Assembly (NCBI RefSeq): GCF_905220365.1
Contig: NC_061140.1
Span: 1,428,501 to 1,492,500, forward strand
Length of the DNA stretch: 64,000 nucleotides
Origin: Vanessa cardui
Taxonomy: Eukaryota > Arthropoda > Insecta > Lepidoptera > Nymphalidae
Direction of reading: 5' to 3'
Shown here: in pieces, positions 1 through 11,165 of the stretch
Numbering within the stretch: the stretch's first letter is position 1
How the letters are laid out: every line of letters starts with the position of its first letter
The notes under the pieces: generated by a model
Database searches by the model: none
What the model was told of the DNA's origin: nothing
Seen by the model: only the letters and a program-made list of their open reading frames with translations
Program-made: the position numbers and the translations under genes

Positions 1-170
1 TAGAGAAAGGAATGACGTATACTTGACAATGGCATATAATATTATAGTAGCGCTATATAGAAATGCATAGAATTTAATCGCTAACTACCGTTATTTATGA
101 AAACTGGATTTTTTCATATTTCACCAAGAGTTTTTTTATGATTAACTTTAATAAACGCACCATTGATTGA

Positions 171-395
171 TAACGCCTCTAGTGTCGAGTAGTGTATACA
201 CCGATTTTTATGGATAGGTCCTGTATTCGATTCCCGTCCGAGTCGATGTTCAAAAAGTTAACTAGTTTTCTATGTTGTCTTGGGTCTGGGTGTTAGTGGT
301 ATCGTCGTTACTCCTGATTTTTCATCACTCAAGTGCTTTAGCTACTTACATTGGGATCAGAGTAATGTATGCGATGTTGTCCGCTATTATGTAGT
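171..395 (+). mobile_element. SINE-C copy, near full length
   Basis: This is a tRNA-derived SINE. The head has an A-box-like GTGTCGAGTAG and a B-box-like GATTCCCGTCCGAG segment after GTATTCGATTCCC. The body matches the other SINE-C copies and ends in GATGTTGTCC followed by an ATTATTT-rich tail. The head has drifted from the best copies, so this insertion is old. Confidence 0.8.
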
Positions 396-1091
396 ATTAT
401 TTATTATTTTTACCATTATAGGGCAATGATCTCAGTGCGTCTTAGGTCTACTCACTAGTATGCTGTAACGACACATTATATATCTCTCTGTTACGCCATT
501 ATATCCTTTCTTGTTACACATTAAAAGACATAATTGCTTGCTATATATTATTAAAAAAATATAAATATATTTATATTATTAAAATACTCTACATTTCTTA
601 CTCTAAAACCTTTCCTTGATTAAAATTGACGCATTCTGTCCACTAGGCTTTTACAGTTTCCATAGTGTGGAAAATATTTGGTCACATGTTAGGTTAGGTT
701 AGATTAGATTTATATTTTCAAACAAAACCTAAGCTCGTTCAATATATGTTATCACGAATCTATTCTTCTTTTACAAATGTAATATGAAAAAATACGAGGT
801 ATTACATTTGCGACGTCGAAACGATATCTGTCCTAACCGCCTTGAATTCATCGGTACCTTTTCTGGAAGGAACATTGCTAGACTATTGATATGGGAATCG
901 AAATCAACTGAAGTAGCCAGGAATAAAATATTTAGTTCAGGAAATTTTATATTTGCAATACTAAATATTTTATTAAATTTTTATATTTTGGTATCAAAAA
1001 CTGCAATGGTACTTTTTTAAATTTCGTAATTTGCTTTTATGTTTTGTCTTAATTCAATTTATTACATAATTTAGTTTAAAATATGCTTTTA
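396..1091. other. unassigned AT-rich sequence with a short TTAGG run
   Basis: No repeat family is recognised. At 689-710 two TTAGG units are followed by two TTAGA units, the insect telomere unit, but the run is only 22 bases. The 78-codon frame at 784-1020 has no feature I recognise. Confidence 0.5.
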
Positions 1092-1300
1092 TCACTACAT
1101 AGCATAAAACAAAGTCGCTTTCTCTATCCCTATATCCTTATGTATGCTTCAATGTTTAAAACTACACAACGGATTTAGATGTGGTTTTTTTTAAATAGAT
1201 AGAGTGATTCGAGATGTTTGTATGTTTTTTTTATATATAATACATGGACGATTTAATAAAGAAACGCTGATAGTTTTAGAAATTTTCAGTGTGATGTCAT
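1092..1300 (+). repeat. CTAGT-3 repeat, 5' and middle part
   Basis: The sequence starts TCACTACATAGCATAAAAC and continues with the ACACAACGGATTTAGATG segment. It matches the copies at 15.1 and 60.4 kb. The GC-rich 3' end with CTAGT is missing here. The family is probably a non-autonomous transposon; the class is inferred only from the shared 3' signature in other copies. Confidence 0.6.
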
Positions 1301-2576
1301 ATCATTGATTTTTATTTTTGTCAATGTTGTTTTACCCTTATAAAGATGTATTACCTCGAATGCTACCTATATTCAATAGTATTTGTAAGTGTTTAGTGAT
1401 AAGTCCATGCTGTGACTTTAACAATAAATAAATAAATAAGATAAGCTTGAACAAAGCATCTTTAAATACCTATTTCATTCAAAGCAACATTTAATATTAA
1501 ACATTTGTATAAGCTTCTAATAATAAACGTTGGTACGAGGTTGTTTATGAGGCAATCATTTGTCCTCTTCTTGAGAATGTCAAATTACTGATGACAGAAA
1601 GAGAGACACTTATGAAACTGTTCCCGCTGTAACCCGACCTAGGAAGGCCATTTATATGTACGAGTTTCAATTAAATATTCATTAGCCTCTAATGGTGAGA
1701 AATTGGAAGAACCAGAGTGTCGACAGATCAAAGAGAACAGATTAAGGGACTTTATTTTTGGTCTGACAGGCTGTGTTCATTTGTTTTGCTCCTTTCATTT
1801 GTTTCATAACATTCATAAATTGTTATATTTCATCTAGGTTTTCTCTGAAATCCTTAAAAGATATTAAGTCAGTGCAAAGAGGATTTATCAATATTTGTCT
1901 GATAGACAAAAAAATCACCGAAAAATGTAATCTAAGCTTCATAATTTATTCTTACAAACGTGTCTAATAACGCTTGTTATTATAGGGTAGAGGTATTAAA
2001 TCCATACGAAAAATAAGCGAAAAAAAGCAAAGTCTTTAGCAGAAAAAGATCGCTCTTTTTAGGATTGTCCCATCAAATTGCGAATCGTGGTTGCTCTAGC
2101 TGATAAAAACGCCGGCATTTTTTCCCCTTAAATGACAAATGATGGAGATCACTCCACTATTTGTCCCGTGTCCACACGCAGACCGCGTACCTCAATTTTT
2201 TATATTTTTTTTTATAAAACAAAATATATTAGGACACTTATTTTCCCTTATAACGGATTTATGGGTTTTCCTTAAGAGCTCTACGAATTAGGGCTAGAGA
2301 TATAATACAATATTGTTTACAATGACATAACTCTTAATCTCATTAGAGTTTTGTATTCGTTTTTTAAGTAATCCTACGAAATTAAATGACTCGTTGACGA
2401 TACTGAACGAGCTAATATAATTTTGAATAAATGGGAACAATTTGAAATTGGAATTCCCGTCAAGCAAATATTCGAATATAATTTTTATACGTATATTATG
2501 TGTATGCAAACAATGAACATGATTGGAAATCATTCATTTTAATTCACAGTAAATAAATTTTATTTCATACAATACC
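1301..2576. other. unassigned AT-rich sequence
   Basis: An AATA tetranucleotide run lies at about 1420-1439. No open frame longer than about 80 codons and no known repeat were seen on either strand. Confidence 0.5.
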
Positions 2577-2842
2577 CCGGGATAACCCAGTGGTTAGAAC
2601 GCGTGCAACTTAACCAATAATTGCGGGCTCAAACCCAGGCAAGCAACACTGAATATTCATGTACTTTATTAGTGTTTATAATTCATCTCGTGCTTAGCGG
2701 TGAAGGAAAACATCGTGAGAAAACCTGCATATGTCTAATTTCATAGAAATTCTGCCACATGTGTATTCCACCAACCCACATTGGAACAGCGTGGTCGAAT
2801 ATGTTCTAATCCTTCTCCTCAAAGGGAGAGGAGGCCTGGAGT
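2577..2842 (+). mobile_element. SINE-A copy lacking its tail
   Basis: The tRNA-like head (A-box-like TAACCCAGTGG, B-box-like GGCTCAAACCC) is followed by the AATATTCATGTA variant block and the body. The copy ends in GGAGAGGAGGCCTGGAG, so the last 30 or so bases and the simple-repeat tail are absent or replaced. Confidence 0.85.
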
Positions 2843-3222
2843 AAATTAATATTTTACTTGAACAATTTACTCTGAGTATATTAGTCCACCCTCGCGTAAT
2901 CACGCATGTGATCAAGAATGTAATCTATTCATATTAAACTTACATATTCAGAATGGTCTGTTTGAAAATTATTATTTACATGAACAGTAAATACAGTAAT
3001 TTATTTGTTATTTAAACAATCATATCTCGATACAGCTATTTGTTATAAAGCGCCATTTATGATGACATTTATGTTAATGACACTATTGTATTCGTTTATG
3101 ATTTTATTCAATCTTTGTATGTGATTTAGAATTGTTATAATATTTGATAGTTTGTAATTAATTAGAGCGAACAATTTCAAATATTAATGTGAGGTGAATG
3201 TGAATTTATATTGGTATCTTAA
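2843..3222. other. unassigned AT-rich sequence
   Basis: This short spacer between SINE-A and SINE-B copies holds many TTATTT and AATTAA words and nothing recognisable. Confidence 0.5.
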
Positions 3223-3505
3223 AAGGTTGGCGGACGAGCATATGGACAACCAGATGGTTAGTGGTCACCATCACCCATAGACAATGACGCTGTAAGAAAT
3301 ATTAAGTATTCCTTACATCGTCAATACGCCACCAACCTTGGGAACTAAGATACTATGTCCCTTGTGCCTGTAGTTATACTGGCTCACTCACCCTTCAAAC
3401 TGGAGCACAACAATACTGCGTACTGTTGTTTAGCGGTAAAATTTCTGAGGTGTGGGTGCTACCTACCTAGGCGGGCTTGCACAAAGCCCTACCACCAAGT
3501 AAATC
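3223..3505 (-). mobile_element. SINE-B copy, full length
   Basis: On the minus strand it runs from GGTGGTAGGGCTTTGTGCAA to CGTCCGCCAACC. It closely matches the copies at 4.2, 26.8 and 30.0 kb. No T-run is left at its 3' side (position 3223), so the A-rich tail has decayed. Confidence 0.85.
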
Positions 3506-4155
3506 TATTTTCCGAAACTAAATTTTCATTCAATACTGTAACGTGACGATTCAATAGAGCCTTTATGAGCTTACTGAAATAAATATTACTGCTTTTTTAT
3601 TTCGATGTAATATTTAAGGTATTCACTTTGATGTCGGTTCGTATATGCCCAAATCACCAAACCTTGGCTAAAGATGAAAAAACGAAAACCTAGACGCTCG
3701 ATAATCTTATACATTGTATGTTGCAATTATTGATACTAGATAAAATATGACTAACGATTATTATGAAAGTGTAGAAGTATTATATAAAAATACAAAAAGG
3801 TTTAATAGATAAAAACAGGATTGGCGCCCAACGTGGGACTATGTTTTTTACCAATATTTTTTTAACGAAAATCTATCAATTTCAGCTTAAAATATATACC
3901 AACGGTACAGAATTTAGTTGAAATTGATGAGTTTTCTATTCGTGCGCCACCTGTACTTGATTGACAGTTATCATTATAAAGCACGTAGACAAAGTATGGA
4001 TGTTGCCATACTAGCATGAAGACATCAATTTACCTTTCTGACATATTAAATTACTGTTGAGTATTGCCATTATTGAGCCGAAATTTATATTATTGAACGA
4101 GAATGAAGAAGAGAAGTTAAGAAAACAGCTCCTGGATATTTTATTCACATGTTCA
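3506..4155. other. unassigned sequence, perhaps an LTR-element relic
   Basis: Apart from the primer-binding-like site at 3822-3839 this stretch has no recognisable repeat. If the site is real, an LTR would lie somewhere between about 3550 and 3818, but its edges cannot be placed. Confidence 0.35.
3822..3839 (+). other. possible tRNA-Lys primer-binding site of an LTR retroelement
   Basis: The first 16 bases of this site (TGGCGCCCAACGTGGG) are the reverse complement of the 3' end, with CCA, of tRNA-Lys(CUU) as I remember it. LTR retrotransposons and retrovirus-like elements place such a site just after the 5' LTR. A TATATAAAA word lies about 40 bases upstream, which would suit an LTR promoter. 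I found no second LTR copy and no gag or pol frame nearby, so at most this is a relic. A chance match of 16 bases in AT-rich DNA is unlikely but not excluded. Confidence 0.45.
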
Positions 4156-4437
4156 CTTGGTGGTAGGGCTTTGTGCAAGCCCGTCTGGGTAGGTACCACC
4201 CACTCATCAGTTATTCTAACGCCAAACAACAGTACGCAGTATTGTTGTGTTCCGGTTTGAAGGGTGAGTGAGCCAGTGTAACTACAGGCACAAGGAACAT
4301 AACATCTTAGTTCCCAAGGTTGGTGGCGCATTGACGATTTAACGAATAGTTAATATTTCTTACAGCGTCATTGTCTATGGGTAATGGTGACCACTTACCA
4401 TCAGGTGGCCCATATGCTCGTCCGCTAACCTATACGA
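4156..4437 (+). mobile_element. SINE-B copy, full length
   Basis: It runs from TTGGTGGTAGGGCTTTGTGC to GCTCGTCCGCTAACCTATAC. With the copy at 3223-3505 it forms an inverted pair of nearly identical units about 650 bases apart. The 3' part (TTGTCTATGGG to CCATCAGGTGG) is the segment that resembles the jockey-type LINE tail. Confidence 0.9.
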
Positions 4438-5002
4438 ACGAAATCAATATTTATTTGACATACTCCAAATAATAACACAAGAAATGTTGTCAGTATTATT
4501 CAATTGATTAAATTATGAATTGCAAAATTAAATTTATTCCTTAACAAACAATATCTACTTAAATAAGTAATATAAGTCGAATTAAAAATAAACATAATTA
4601 AGAAAACGAAACAAAAATATTTGAATATCTTTCCACTGTTGAGATATAAAAATGCAAAACGCTTCAAACCCTTCTCTACATTATAAACCGAAGTTTTTTT
4701 TTTTTTTAATGAAGAGTTAAATCTAAAATTATAATTACATACATGATCGCGTGCTCGTATGAACGTTCAAAGTTTAAACGACCGCTGTTAAAACATGCAA
4801 ACCGGTTTAATCTCAGGCATAGCCTCGGCTGCCAAGTAGTAGCTCAAATGTATACCGGTGAAATATTTGCAGTTATTTAAATTTTAAATTATATCAAACT
4901 CGGCACATGTTACATTTATTCAGCAGTTTTACAGCCGCGGCGATCTGACGTCCCATTTTTTTTACAAGTAATGAAAAATTTTAAATAAAATTTATGGAAC
5001 AG
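4438..5002. other. unassigned AT-rich sequence
   Basis: A T-run of about 14 bases begins near 4694. No repeat family or coding signal was recognised. Confidence 0.5.
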
Positions 5003-5015
5003 TGTTCTCGAAATA

Positions 5016-5307
5016 AAAAAAGTAAAGCAACAGCCTGTAAATTTCCCACTGCTGGGCTATGGCCTCCTCTCCCATTAAGGAGAGGTCTTTGAACATATTC
5101 CACCACGCTGTTTCAGTGCGGGTTGGTGGAATGCACATGTGGCAGAATTTTAATGAAATTTGACACATGCAGGTTTTCTCACGATGTTTTCCTTTAGGAC
5201 GAGATGAATTATAAACACAAATTAAGCACATATATTATATAGTGGTGCTTGCCTGGATTTGAACCCGAAATCATCGTGTTCTAACCACTGGACCATCTCG
5301 GCTCTTC
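5016..5307 (-). mobile_element. SINE-A copy with perfect target duplication
   Basis: The copy is full length on the minus strand, with the TATATAATATATGTG variant block and a tail that reads as a TTGCTTTACTTT-like run. The 13-base sequence TGTTCTCGAAATA lies at both ends (5003-5015 and 5308-5320). This proves insertion by target-primed reverse transcription and suggests a young copy. Confidence 0.93.
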
Positions 5308-5559
5308 TGTTCTCGAAATATCATTAAGAATTTAATAAAGGCTAAATCTTTCTATAGCGATAAAAGTTTTAATTTATTGTAAATTTATGAAAATAAAGGC
5401 GTCAAAATAATATAAGGTGTCATTTCGGTTAACAAATAAATTTCAACGTTGTTTAATCAGAAATGGAATGCATATGACATAAACTAACTAAACCACGCCC
5501 ATCTTAAACCACATTTACGACATCTCAGACTATTACCATATACATAAACCCCAGTGAAA

Positions 5560-5700
5560 TAGACAAAGGTCTGGCGCCATTATTTGTTTCCGTACGACAA
5601 AATGGCCGCTCCGCCGAAATGGCGGACTCATCAGCGGCCCTCGTTTCCGAAGCTAGACAAGATTACAGCTAGGAACAATGTGTGGTATTATAAATGAACT
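5560..5700 (+). promoter_or_regulatory. isolated GC-rich patch with two YY1/Pho-like motifs
   Basis: About 130 bases here are clearly GC- and CpG-richer than the surrounding DNA. They carry AAAATGGCCGC (5599-5609) and GAAATGGCGGA (5616-5626), close to the YY1/Pleiohomeotic consensus AANATGGCGGC. Such motifs sit just downstream of transcription starts in many animal genes. The patch could be a promoter or first exon, or a transposon fragment I do not know. Confidence 0.35.
5602..5697 (+). CDS. possible short ORF of 31 codons
   Basis: The ATG at 5602 sits in a CAAAATGG context, good for insect initiation. It opens a 31-residue frame ending at TGA 5695-5697. The peptide begins MAAPPKWRTHQ and ends RNNVWYYK, rich in basic and aromatic residues. 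A second ATG at 5619, also in good context, opens a 17-codon frame beginning MADSSAALVSEARQ. I do not recognise either peptide. Neither is followed by a clear GT donor before its stop. They may be an upstream ORF and the start of a larger spliced gene, or chance frames created by the YY1-like motifs, which contain ATGG. Confidence 0.2.
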   Translation: MAAPPKWRTHQRPSFPKLDKITARNNVWYYK

Positions 5701-6146
5701 CACTTTCGTTCGTTTTACTTTATTGTTATGTACGAATTGAAGACGTATTACAATATTGTGAACATTACGTACATTAAAATGTGTCACAAAAGGCACGTTA
5801 TTTAAGCAGATATTTAGTTAGTGACAATATTAAAACCTCAAAATTGCTGACATTATTTTCGAGGATCGTATATGCGACATTTTCAAATGACATCTGGCAC
5901 TGCCATTCCTCTCTTGGCTTATATAAACACACACACACACACACACTAAGCACATATAATTCAGTGTTGCTACCCGAGATCAGACCCGCGAACTTCATTC
6001 ACAATCAACGAGCCTTACTCAATGAGCCTCCAATGTAATCAGTATTATGAGATAATCAACAAAAGCGTCCATCTATTAATATTTATACAACACCTAATCT
6101 ATACACATAATAAAATTGTAGTGCCTGTTTGTAATAATAAAATAGT
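5698..6146. other. unassigned sequence with a CA microsatellite
   Basis: An (AC)n run of about 20 bases lies at 5926-5946. The rest is AT-rich without a recognised family. Confidence 0.6.
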
Positions 6147-6335
6147 CCTTTTTTACTCAATGCATATACGGTGCATATACCAAAATATAATTGTTTACAA
6201 TTTTTGCCTGTCTGTTTGTTCCGGCTAATCTCTGGAACGACTAGACCGATTTTGACGGGACTTTCGCTGGCAGATAACTAATATAATGAGGAGTAACTTA
6301 TGCTACAATAATTGTTTTTGGTTCAAATCAAACGT
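6147..6335 (+). repeat. CTAGT-2 repeat, internal part
   Basis: The sequence from TTTTTTACTCAATGCATATA through CTGTCTGTTTGTTCCGGCTA and ACCGATTTTGACGGGACTTT is the complement of the minus-strand copies at 20.6, 54.7 and 61.3 kb. The CTAGT end is not preserved; the match fades near GCTACAATAATTG. Confidence 0.65.
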
Positions 6336-6890
6336 CATAAATATTATAGTCCAATTGACGTCAATTTTATTTTACGTTTTTAATTTCACCAATCATTAAA
6401 ACACATTAGTCGTTTCACAATGAACGTAGTCTTCATTTTACTTACTTAAATATAAAGTCTTTATTAAGTTTCTAGAACAGAACTATGTACCTATTTTTAA
6501 TAAAGTTTTGCAACCTTCGAACTAGTGAAACCGTTGAGGCGTGAAACTTTCATTGAAATAAGAAACAGTACCACAACTTTGATGGTTTGAATTTCTTGTA
6601 ATTTACAATGAAATATAGTAACTATCCGTGATATAATATATATGTATATATTTTGGTACAGTTCCAGATCTTCTACTTAATAATTCCTTTGTTCTAACTT
6701 ACTGTCATTGCACAGTGAGTCCGGTGAAATTAGGAACATGGGTATTCCATAAAGTGAAAATCATTTACGGGTAACTTTTGGATTTTAATGCTAGTAATTT
6801 ATTATTATTAAAGTTGGAATTTGTAAGTTTGCTTGTAATTTTAAGGCTTCTCAATCATGAGGCGTTTAGCCTACTAGTTGAAAAATATTG
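6336..6890. other. unassigned AT-rich sequence
   Basis: A TATATATGTATATAT stretch lies near 6638-6652. No repeat or coding feature was recognised. Confidence 0.5.
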
Positions 6891-7190
6891 AGCCGAGATG
6901 GCCCAGGGGTTAGAAGGCGTGCATGTTAACTAATGATTGCGGGTTCCCAGGCAAGCACAACTAAATATTCATGTGATTTATTTGTGTTTATAATTCATCT
7001 CGTGATCTGCGACGAATTAAACATCATAAGGATACCTGCATGTGTCAAATTTCATAGAAATTCGGCCATATGTGTATTACACCAACCCGCATTGGAACAG
7101 CGTGGTGGAATATATTCCAAACCTTCTCCTCAAAGGGAGAAAGGGATTTAGCCCAGCAGTGGGAAATTTACAGGTTATTGTTATTGTTGT
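6891..7190 (+). mobile_element. SINE-A copy
   Basis: The head is GAGCCGAGATGGCCCAGGGG, then the AATATTCATGTG variant block, the body with CATGTGTCAAATTTCATAG, and a tail TTATTGTTATTGTTG. Several bases are missing in the B-box region (GGGTTCCCAGG). I found no clear flanking duplication. Confidence 0.88.
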
Positions 7191-7764
7191 CAAGGCTACA
7201 TTGATATAAAATATAAAATGATCGTTATGTATATTTATAAATAATTACAACTTACTGAACAATTAAGGAATCTAGATCCCTTTGCAACCTGAGACCAAAG
7301 CTAAGAAGAAAAACAATAGGCTTTAACATAAATTAAAGCTATAACCCCAAGGAACAAAGCGGTTACTATGAATGTCAATCAATCTAGCAAATTGTGCTGG
7401 CATATAATTAATGAAATACACTTAGGTAATGTCCAATAGTGTATTATGCATGTAATGTGTATAATGTAAAGCAACGGTCGGTAAATGTCTCACCGAGCCA
7501 TAAACCATATTGGGTCTTTTTGAAACTTGTAGTGTAATCCTCCATAGGCTGTGTCATAGATAATTTCCTTTTACGATGAATGTGTTATAAAATATAAAAT
7601 GCTTCTAATGGATTTGACCTATCTGTGTTTTTTATGACATGAAATAGCTTATTTTTGCTACTGGGCGTTGAAAACAAACTTTGTCAGGAATCTTGCTTGG
7701 TCTTCGGGTGAAATTTTGTCATTCGTATATTGACTCATAACATGTTCTTCCACCAAAAGCAATC
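7191..7764. other. unassigned AT-rich sequence
   Basis: No repeat family is recognised. There is a GAACTTGTAGTGTAATCC-like spacer and no frame above 60 codons of interest. Confidence 0.45.
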
Positions 7765-7935
7765 CTTATTATTGTTGTGTTGTTGTCTGAAGGGAGAATC
7801 AGGTCACGAGCACAGGGCCATAAATCCTTAGTTCTAAGATTGTTGGCGCAGTGGTTGGTATGCCAAGTTTAATATTTCTGCCAGTTCCAATGTGATGAAT
7901 GATGACGTGATCACCTACTATTAAACAACTCATTG
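7765..7935 (+). repeat. SINE-B copy, strongly decayed
   Basis: Blocks in SINE-B order can be followed: TTATTGTTGTGTTGTTGTCT, GTTCTAAGATTGTTGGCGCA, TTAATATTTCTGCCAG, then GACGTGATCACCTACTATTA. The first 80 and last 30 bases are lost. Confidence 0.6.
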
Positions 7936-9020
7936 TAGAAGCTGCATCGAAAAATGGATGTGTGATGGAGTAAGTTGAAAAATTTCTCAGAAATAACAGA
8001 AATATTTTCGCAGGAAAATTCTAGTTACCCTAATGAATGGTTTTGTGGTAGCTCTGCTATTGATTGCTTGAACATTGTATGTAAAAGTTATACTCAAGAT
8101 ATTGAAAATTGGTATATAGTCGAAGTTGCACTTTGGAATACATTTATTTCAGATATATTCCCGTTTTGCTTAGAAACATCTTTCAGCCATCTGTGTTTAG
8201 CAACGGAGAGCCATATGCTCATAGATTCATCAAAAAACAATTTTGAAGCCTTAACGTATCATTCCTATATGTGCCAAATTTTTACCAAAAAATACAGACT
8301 CTCCCTTCAATAAAGAAAATCCTTACATATACTCATTTTTTTAATTCATTTTCACTGTTATCACCCAGATTCATGCTTCCGTTGTGTTACCATGTCTGCA
8401 AATTAAAAAGAGGACGCATAAAAGGAGTTTATTATGGCAACAAAAACAGAAATATGAATACTGTAAAAATATAACAGCAAAGCATAAAGCTAAGTGACAA
8501 TATGTTCGCGTGGTGTTACGTTGTAAAAAAATATGCAAATTCTCGTCTTTAATAAATTCAAAATAGAAAGTTTCACGCCTCGACGCCGAGATGACGAGGA
8601 ATTCTCTTTACAACCGTTGACGGAGTTTTTTCTCTACCTGAATAATTTTCTCATATGGGTAATATATTTTTGCCATAAACGTAATGTGGATTTTACTTTG
8701 CAGATCCGGATTAAGCCTTAGCGGCCTTCTTCTAATCAGCCTGTTTACGCCTACTATAGAGAAGAAGCCTTATTTCTCACTCGCCAGAATTCATTATCGT
8801 ATGCAATTCTCACAATTGCTGAAAATTTTACTATCCCGTCTACGTACTAGCTATTTTACCGTTCTTCTTTCACCCCTATCCCCTCTTTACCTCCTCCTTA
8901 CTCGTATTTGGGTAAAGGTGATATATTTATTATGAAGTGTATCCGATAAAAGTTTATACATAGTTTTACAATTAGTGTATACAATTGGAGGCAATTAAAG
9001 CATTGTAGTCATCAGGCTTA
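7936..9020. other. unassigned sequence with a 112-codon frame
   Basis: The plus-strand frame at 7975-8313 encodes 112 residues with no domain, signal peptide or repeat that I recognise, in a codon mix no different from neighbouring non-coding DNA. A pyrimidine-rich stretch with CCCCTATCCCCTCTTTACC lies at about 8870-8895. I do not call a gene here. Confidence 0.4.
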
Positions 9021-9100
9021 GGAGCGATGTTCCAGTGGTTAGAAGACCTGCACTTTACCACTTGGTTACGGCTACAAAACTGAGTGAGTACTATTGAATT
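9021..9100 (+). repeat. probable SINE-A head relic
   Basis: The stretch GGAGCGATGTTCCAGTGGTTAG followed by a drifted B-box region resembles the SINE-A head. It is too decayed to be sure. Confidence 0.35.
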
Positions 9101-9266
9101 TCTGACTCAACGTTAAATTTGACAGAATGTATCACACGCTTACTAGCAATACTTTTCTTTAATGTCGACGATTTATAATCAAAATAAAGAATACGAAATA
9201 TTTGTGTACCTAAAATTGAACCCGTAATTGATTTTTTAAGGTTCATGTTTCACACTAAGCCTATTA

Positions 9267-9540
9267 TTCAATACAAGATTTTATAGATCATAAAAAAGCG
9301 TGGAACTAAGACCTGTTTACTTCCACACAGGATATATTAATTTAAATAATTTTATTTAACTAACATGACTTTGTATTTTTAAATGTTAAAAAAGAGTAAC
9401 TATTGAGTTTCTTGACGGTTCTTCTCGGTAGAATCTACTTTCCGAACCGGTGGTAGCTTCACTTAAATGTAAAATGACGATTCAAAAGTGCTTGTAAAAG
9501 CCTACTTGAATAAAGTTTATTTTGATTTTATTTGATTTGA
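9267..9540 (+). mobile_element. CR1-like LINE 3' end, 5'-truncated
   Basis: The copy begins TTATTCAATACAAGATTTTA and passes through GAGTTTCTTGACGGTTCTTC and CCGAACCGGTGGTAGCTTCA. It ends in CTTGAATAAAGTTTATTTTG with a TTTTGATTT-type tail. It is nearly identical to 16847-17122 and similar to 44988-45206. The GGTTCTTCTC and CCGAACCGGTGG words also occur in the 3' UTR of the CR1-like fragment at 57.8 kb, which is why I assign it there. Confidence 0.65.
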
Positions 9541-9892
9541 TACATGAGTATACGTACAAATAAACACACACATATAATTAATTTGGAAAGGATCCGGTCT
9601 AACAAATAAAAAAACTCGTACTAGCAAATTTAAACAAAATTCTTTTCCTTTTTCAGCACGGGAGTCTTTAAACGATGCGCAGCTAATAAGCAGTTAGCTA
9701 ATTCACCCTTGGGTTAATCCGACCCTGACGAAACGACAAAGTCGAGTCAAGCAATTACTACACACAGTGGAAACACAAATGGATATCAAATAGAAATGCG
9801 ATCTTTAAACTCAGTAAATAACGAAGACAGATGTATACAAATAGAAATAACTAAATGTTTTCAAAGTTAATATATAATACGACAACAAACAA
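9541..9892. other. unassigned AT-rich sequence
   Basis: A CTTTTCCTTTTTCAG tract at about 9642-9656 looks like a splice acceptor, but no supporting frame follows it. Confidence 0.4.
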
Positions 9893-10178
9893 CATCAACC
9901 TGTAATTTCTCACTGCTGGGCAAAGGCCCTTTGGGGAGAAGTTTTGGAACGTATTCCACCACGCTGTTCCAATGCGTCTTGCTGGAATACACTTGTGGCA
10001 GAATTTCTATGAAATTACATACATGCAGGTTTTCTCAAGATGATTTCTTTCACCGCCGAGTACGAGATGAATTATAAACACAAATTAAGCGCATGAATTT
10101 TCAGTGGGGCTTGTCTGGGTTTGAACCCGCTGTCATCGGTTAAGATGCACGCGTTGCTTATCACTGGGTTAGCTCGCC
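9893..10178 (-). mobile_element. SINE-A copy
   Basis: The copy is full length on the minus strand, with the AATATTCATGCG variant block, a TTG-type tail (CAACAAACAACATCAACCTG on the plus strand) and a tRNA-like head ending near AGCTCGCC. Confidence 0.88.
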
Positions 10179-11165
10179 TCATCTATAATATTATATTTAA
10201 AAAAAAACATAAATATTTGATTAAATGACAGTGCATAAATTAAGCTTTTAGCACATCCTTTGTATGTCCATATCTAAATGAATATTAATGAATTTATTAT
10301 TTAATCTAAATAATAATTATTATATTCAATTAAAATTTAAATTATTTTGTTACGTTTTATACATAAATTATATAAGTGCACTTGTTAATATTTATATTGT
10401 GTTTATACGAAATTAAATCTTGTTAATCTATAGTATTTCAGTAATATAAAATTATTGTAGGAATATATGCATGTACCTACATACATATATATGTATGTAT
10501 GTATATACATAAAATAAATGTTGTGAAGCTTCGCACATTTTTTATTAACTTTAAGTCTGTTTTTATTATGACATGTTTGTGTAGTGACTGTGGCCATAAT
10601 AAATAAATTACAAAAAAAAAACAATTTCATACCTGTAATCTTTAATGTAAAATGGCTGTTTATCGAATGAAAAATTAGGCTTATTGCCAGTTAAATAAAA
10701 CCAAAGAAAACATATTTTTGTAAGATTAAATAAAAATACAAAAACAATATATAAGTAAAGTCGGAGATCTGTCAGAATCTATAACATTCTTAAGTAACAA
10801 AGGAAAAACTGAGGAATATTTATTTGGAAATGTTGTTTATATCATATTAACTGGAATCAAAATATATTTTTCACATACATTTTGTGTTAAAACCTTTAGC
10901 TAGTAAATAATGTAGGCGTTATAACAATTGTTTCAATAATCAGTTTACCAATATTCCTTGTTATTTTTATCTAGTTCGTTGACCTTGCCATTTTGTTTCG
11001 ATTTTAATATGATTTGTAATTTGATGGCAGATTATGTTTTATTTTTGTATTGCTGTATTTCAGTTCTAAGTGTGAATTAATTTTATTACTGGCAAATTGG
11101 ACATATATTATATATACATCTCATCATATATTCAACCGTTAATCAACAATACTTATTATAATAGT
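10179..11165. other. unassigned, very AT-rich sequence
   Basis: A perfect 20-base palindrome ACATACATATATATGTATGT lies at 10479-10498 within a TATG-rich patch. Otherwise there are A and T runs only, and no recognised repeat. Confidence 0.5.

Noticed and set aside
7975..8313. A host gene in the 112-codon frame.
   Set aside because: No domain, no codon bias and no flanking exon signals. Frames of this size are expected by chance in 64 kb.
9642..9660. Splice acceptor and exon at CTTTTCCTTTTTCAG, and similar tracts near 13.6 and 18.18 kb.
   Set aside because: No open frame, branch context or matching donor supports an exon. Such tracts are common in AT-rich DNA.
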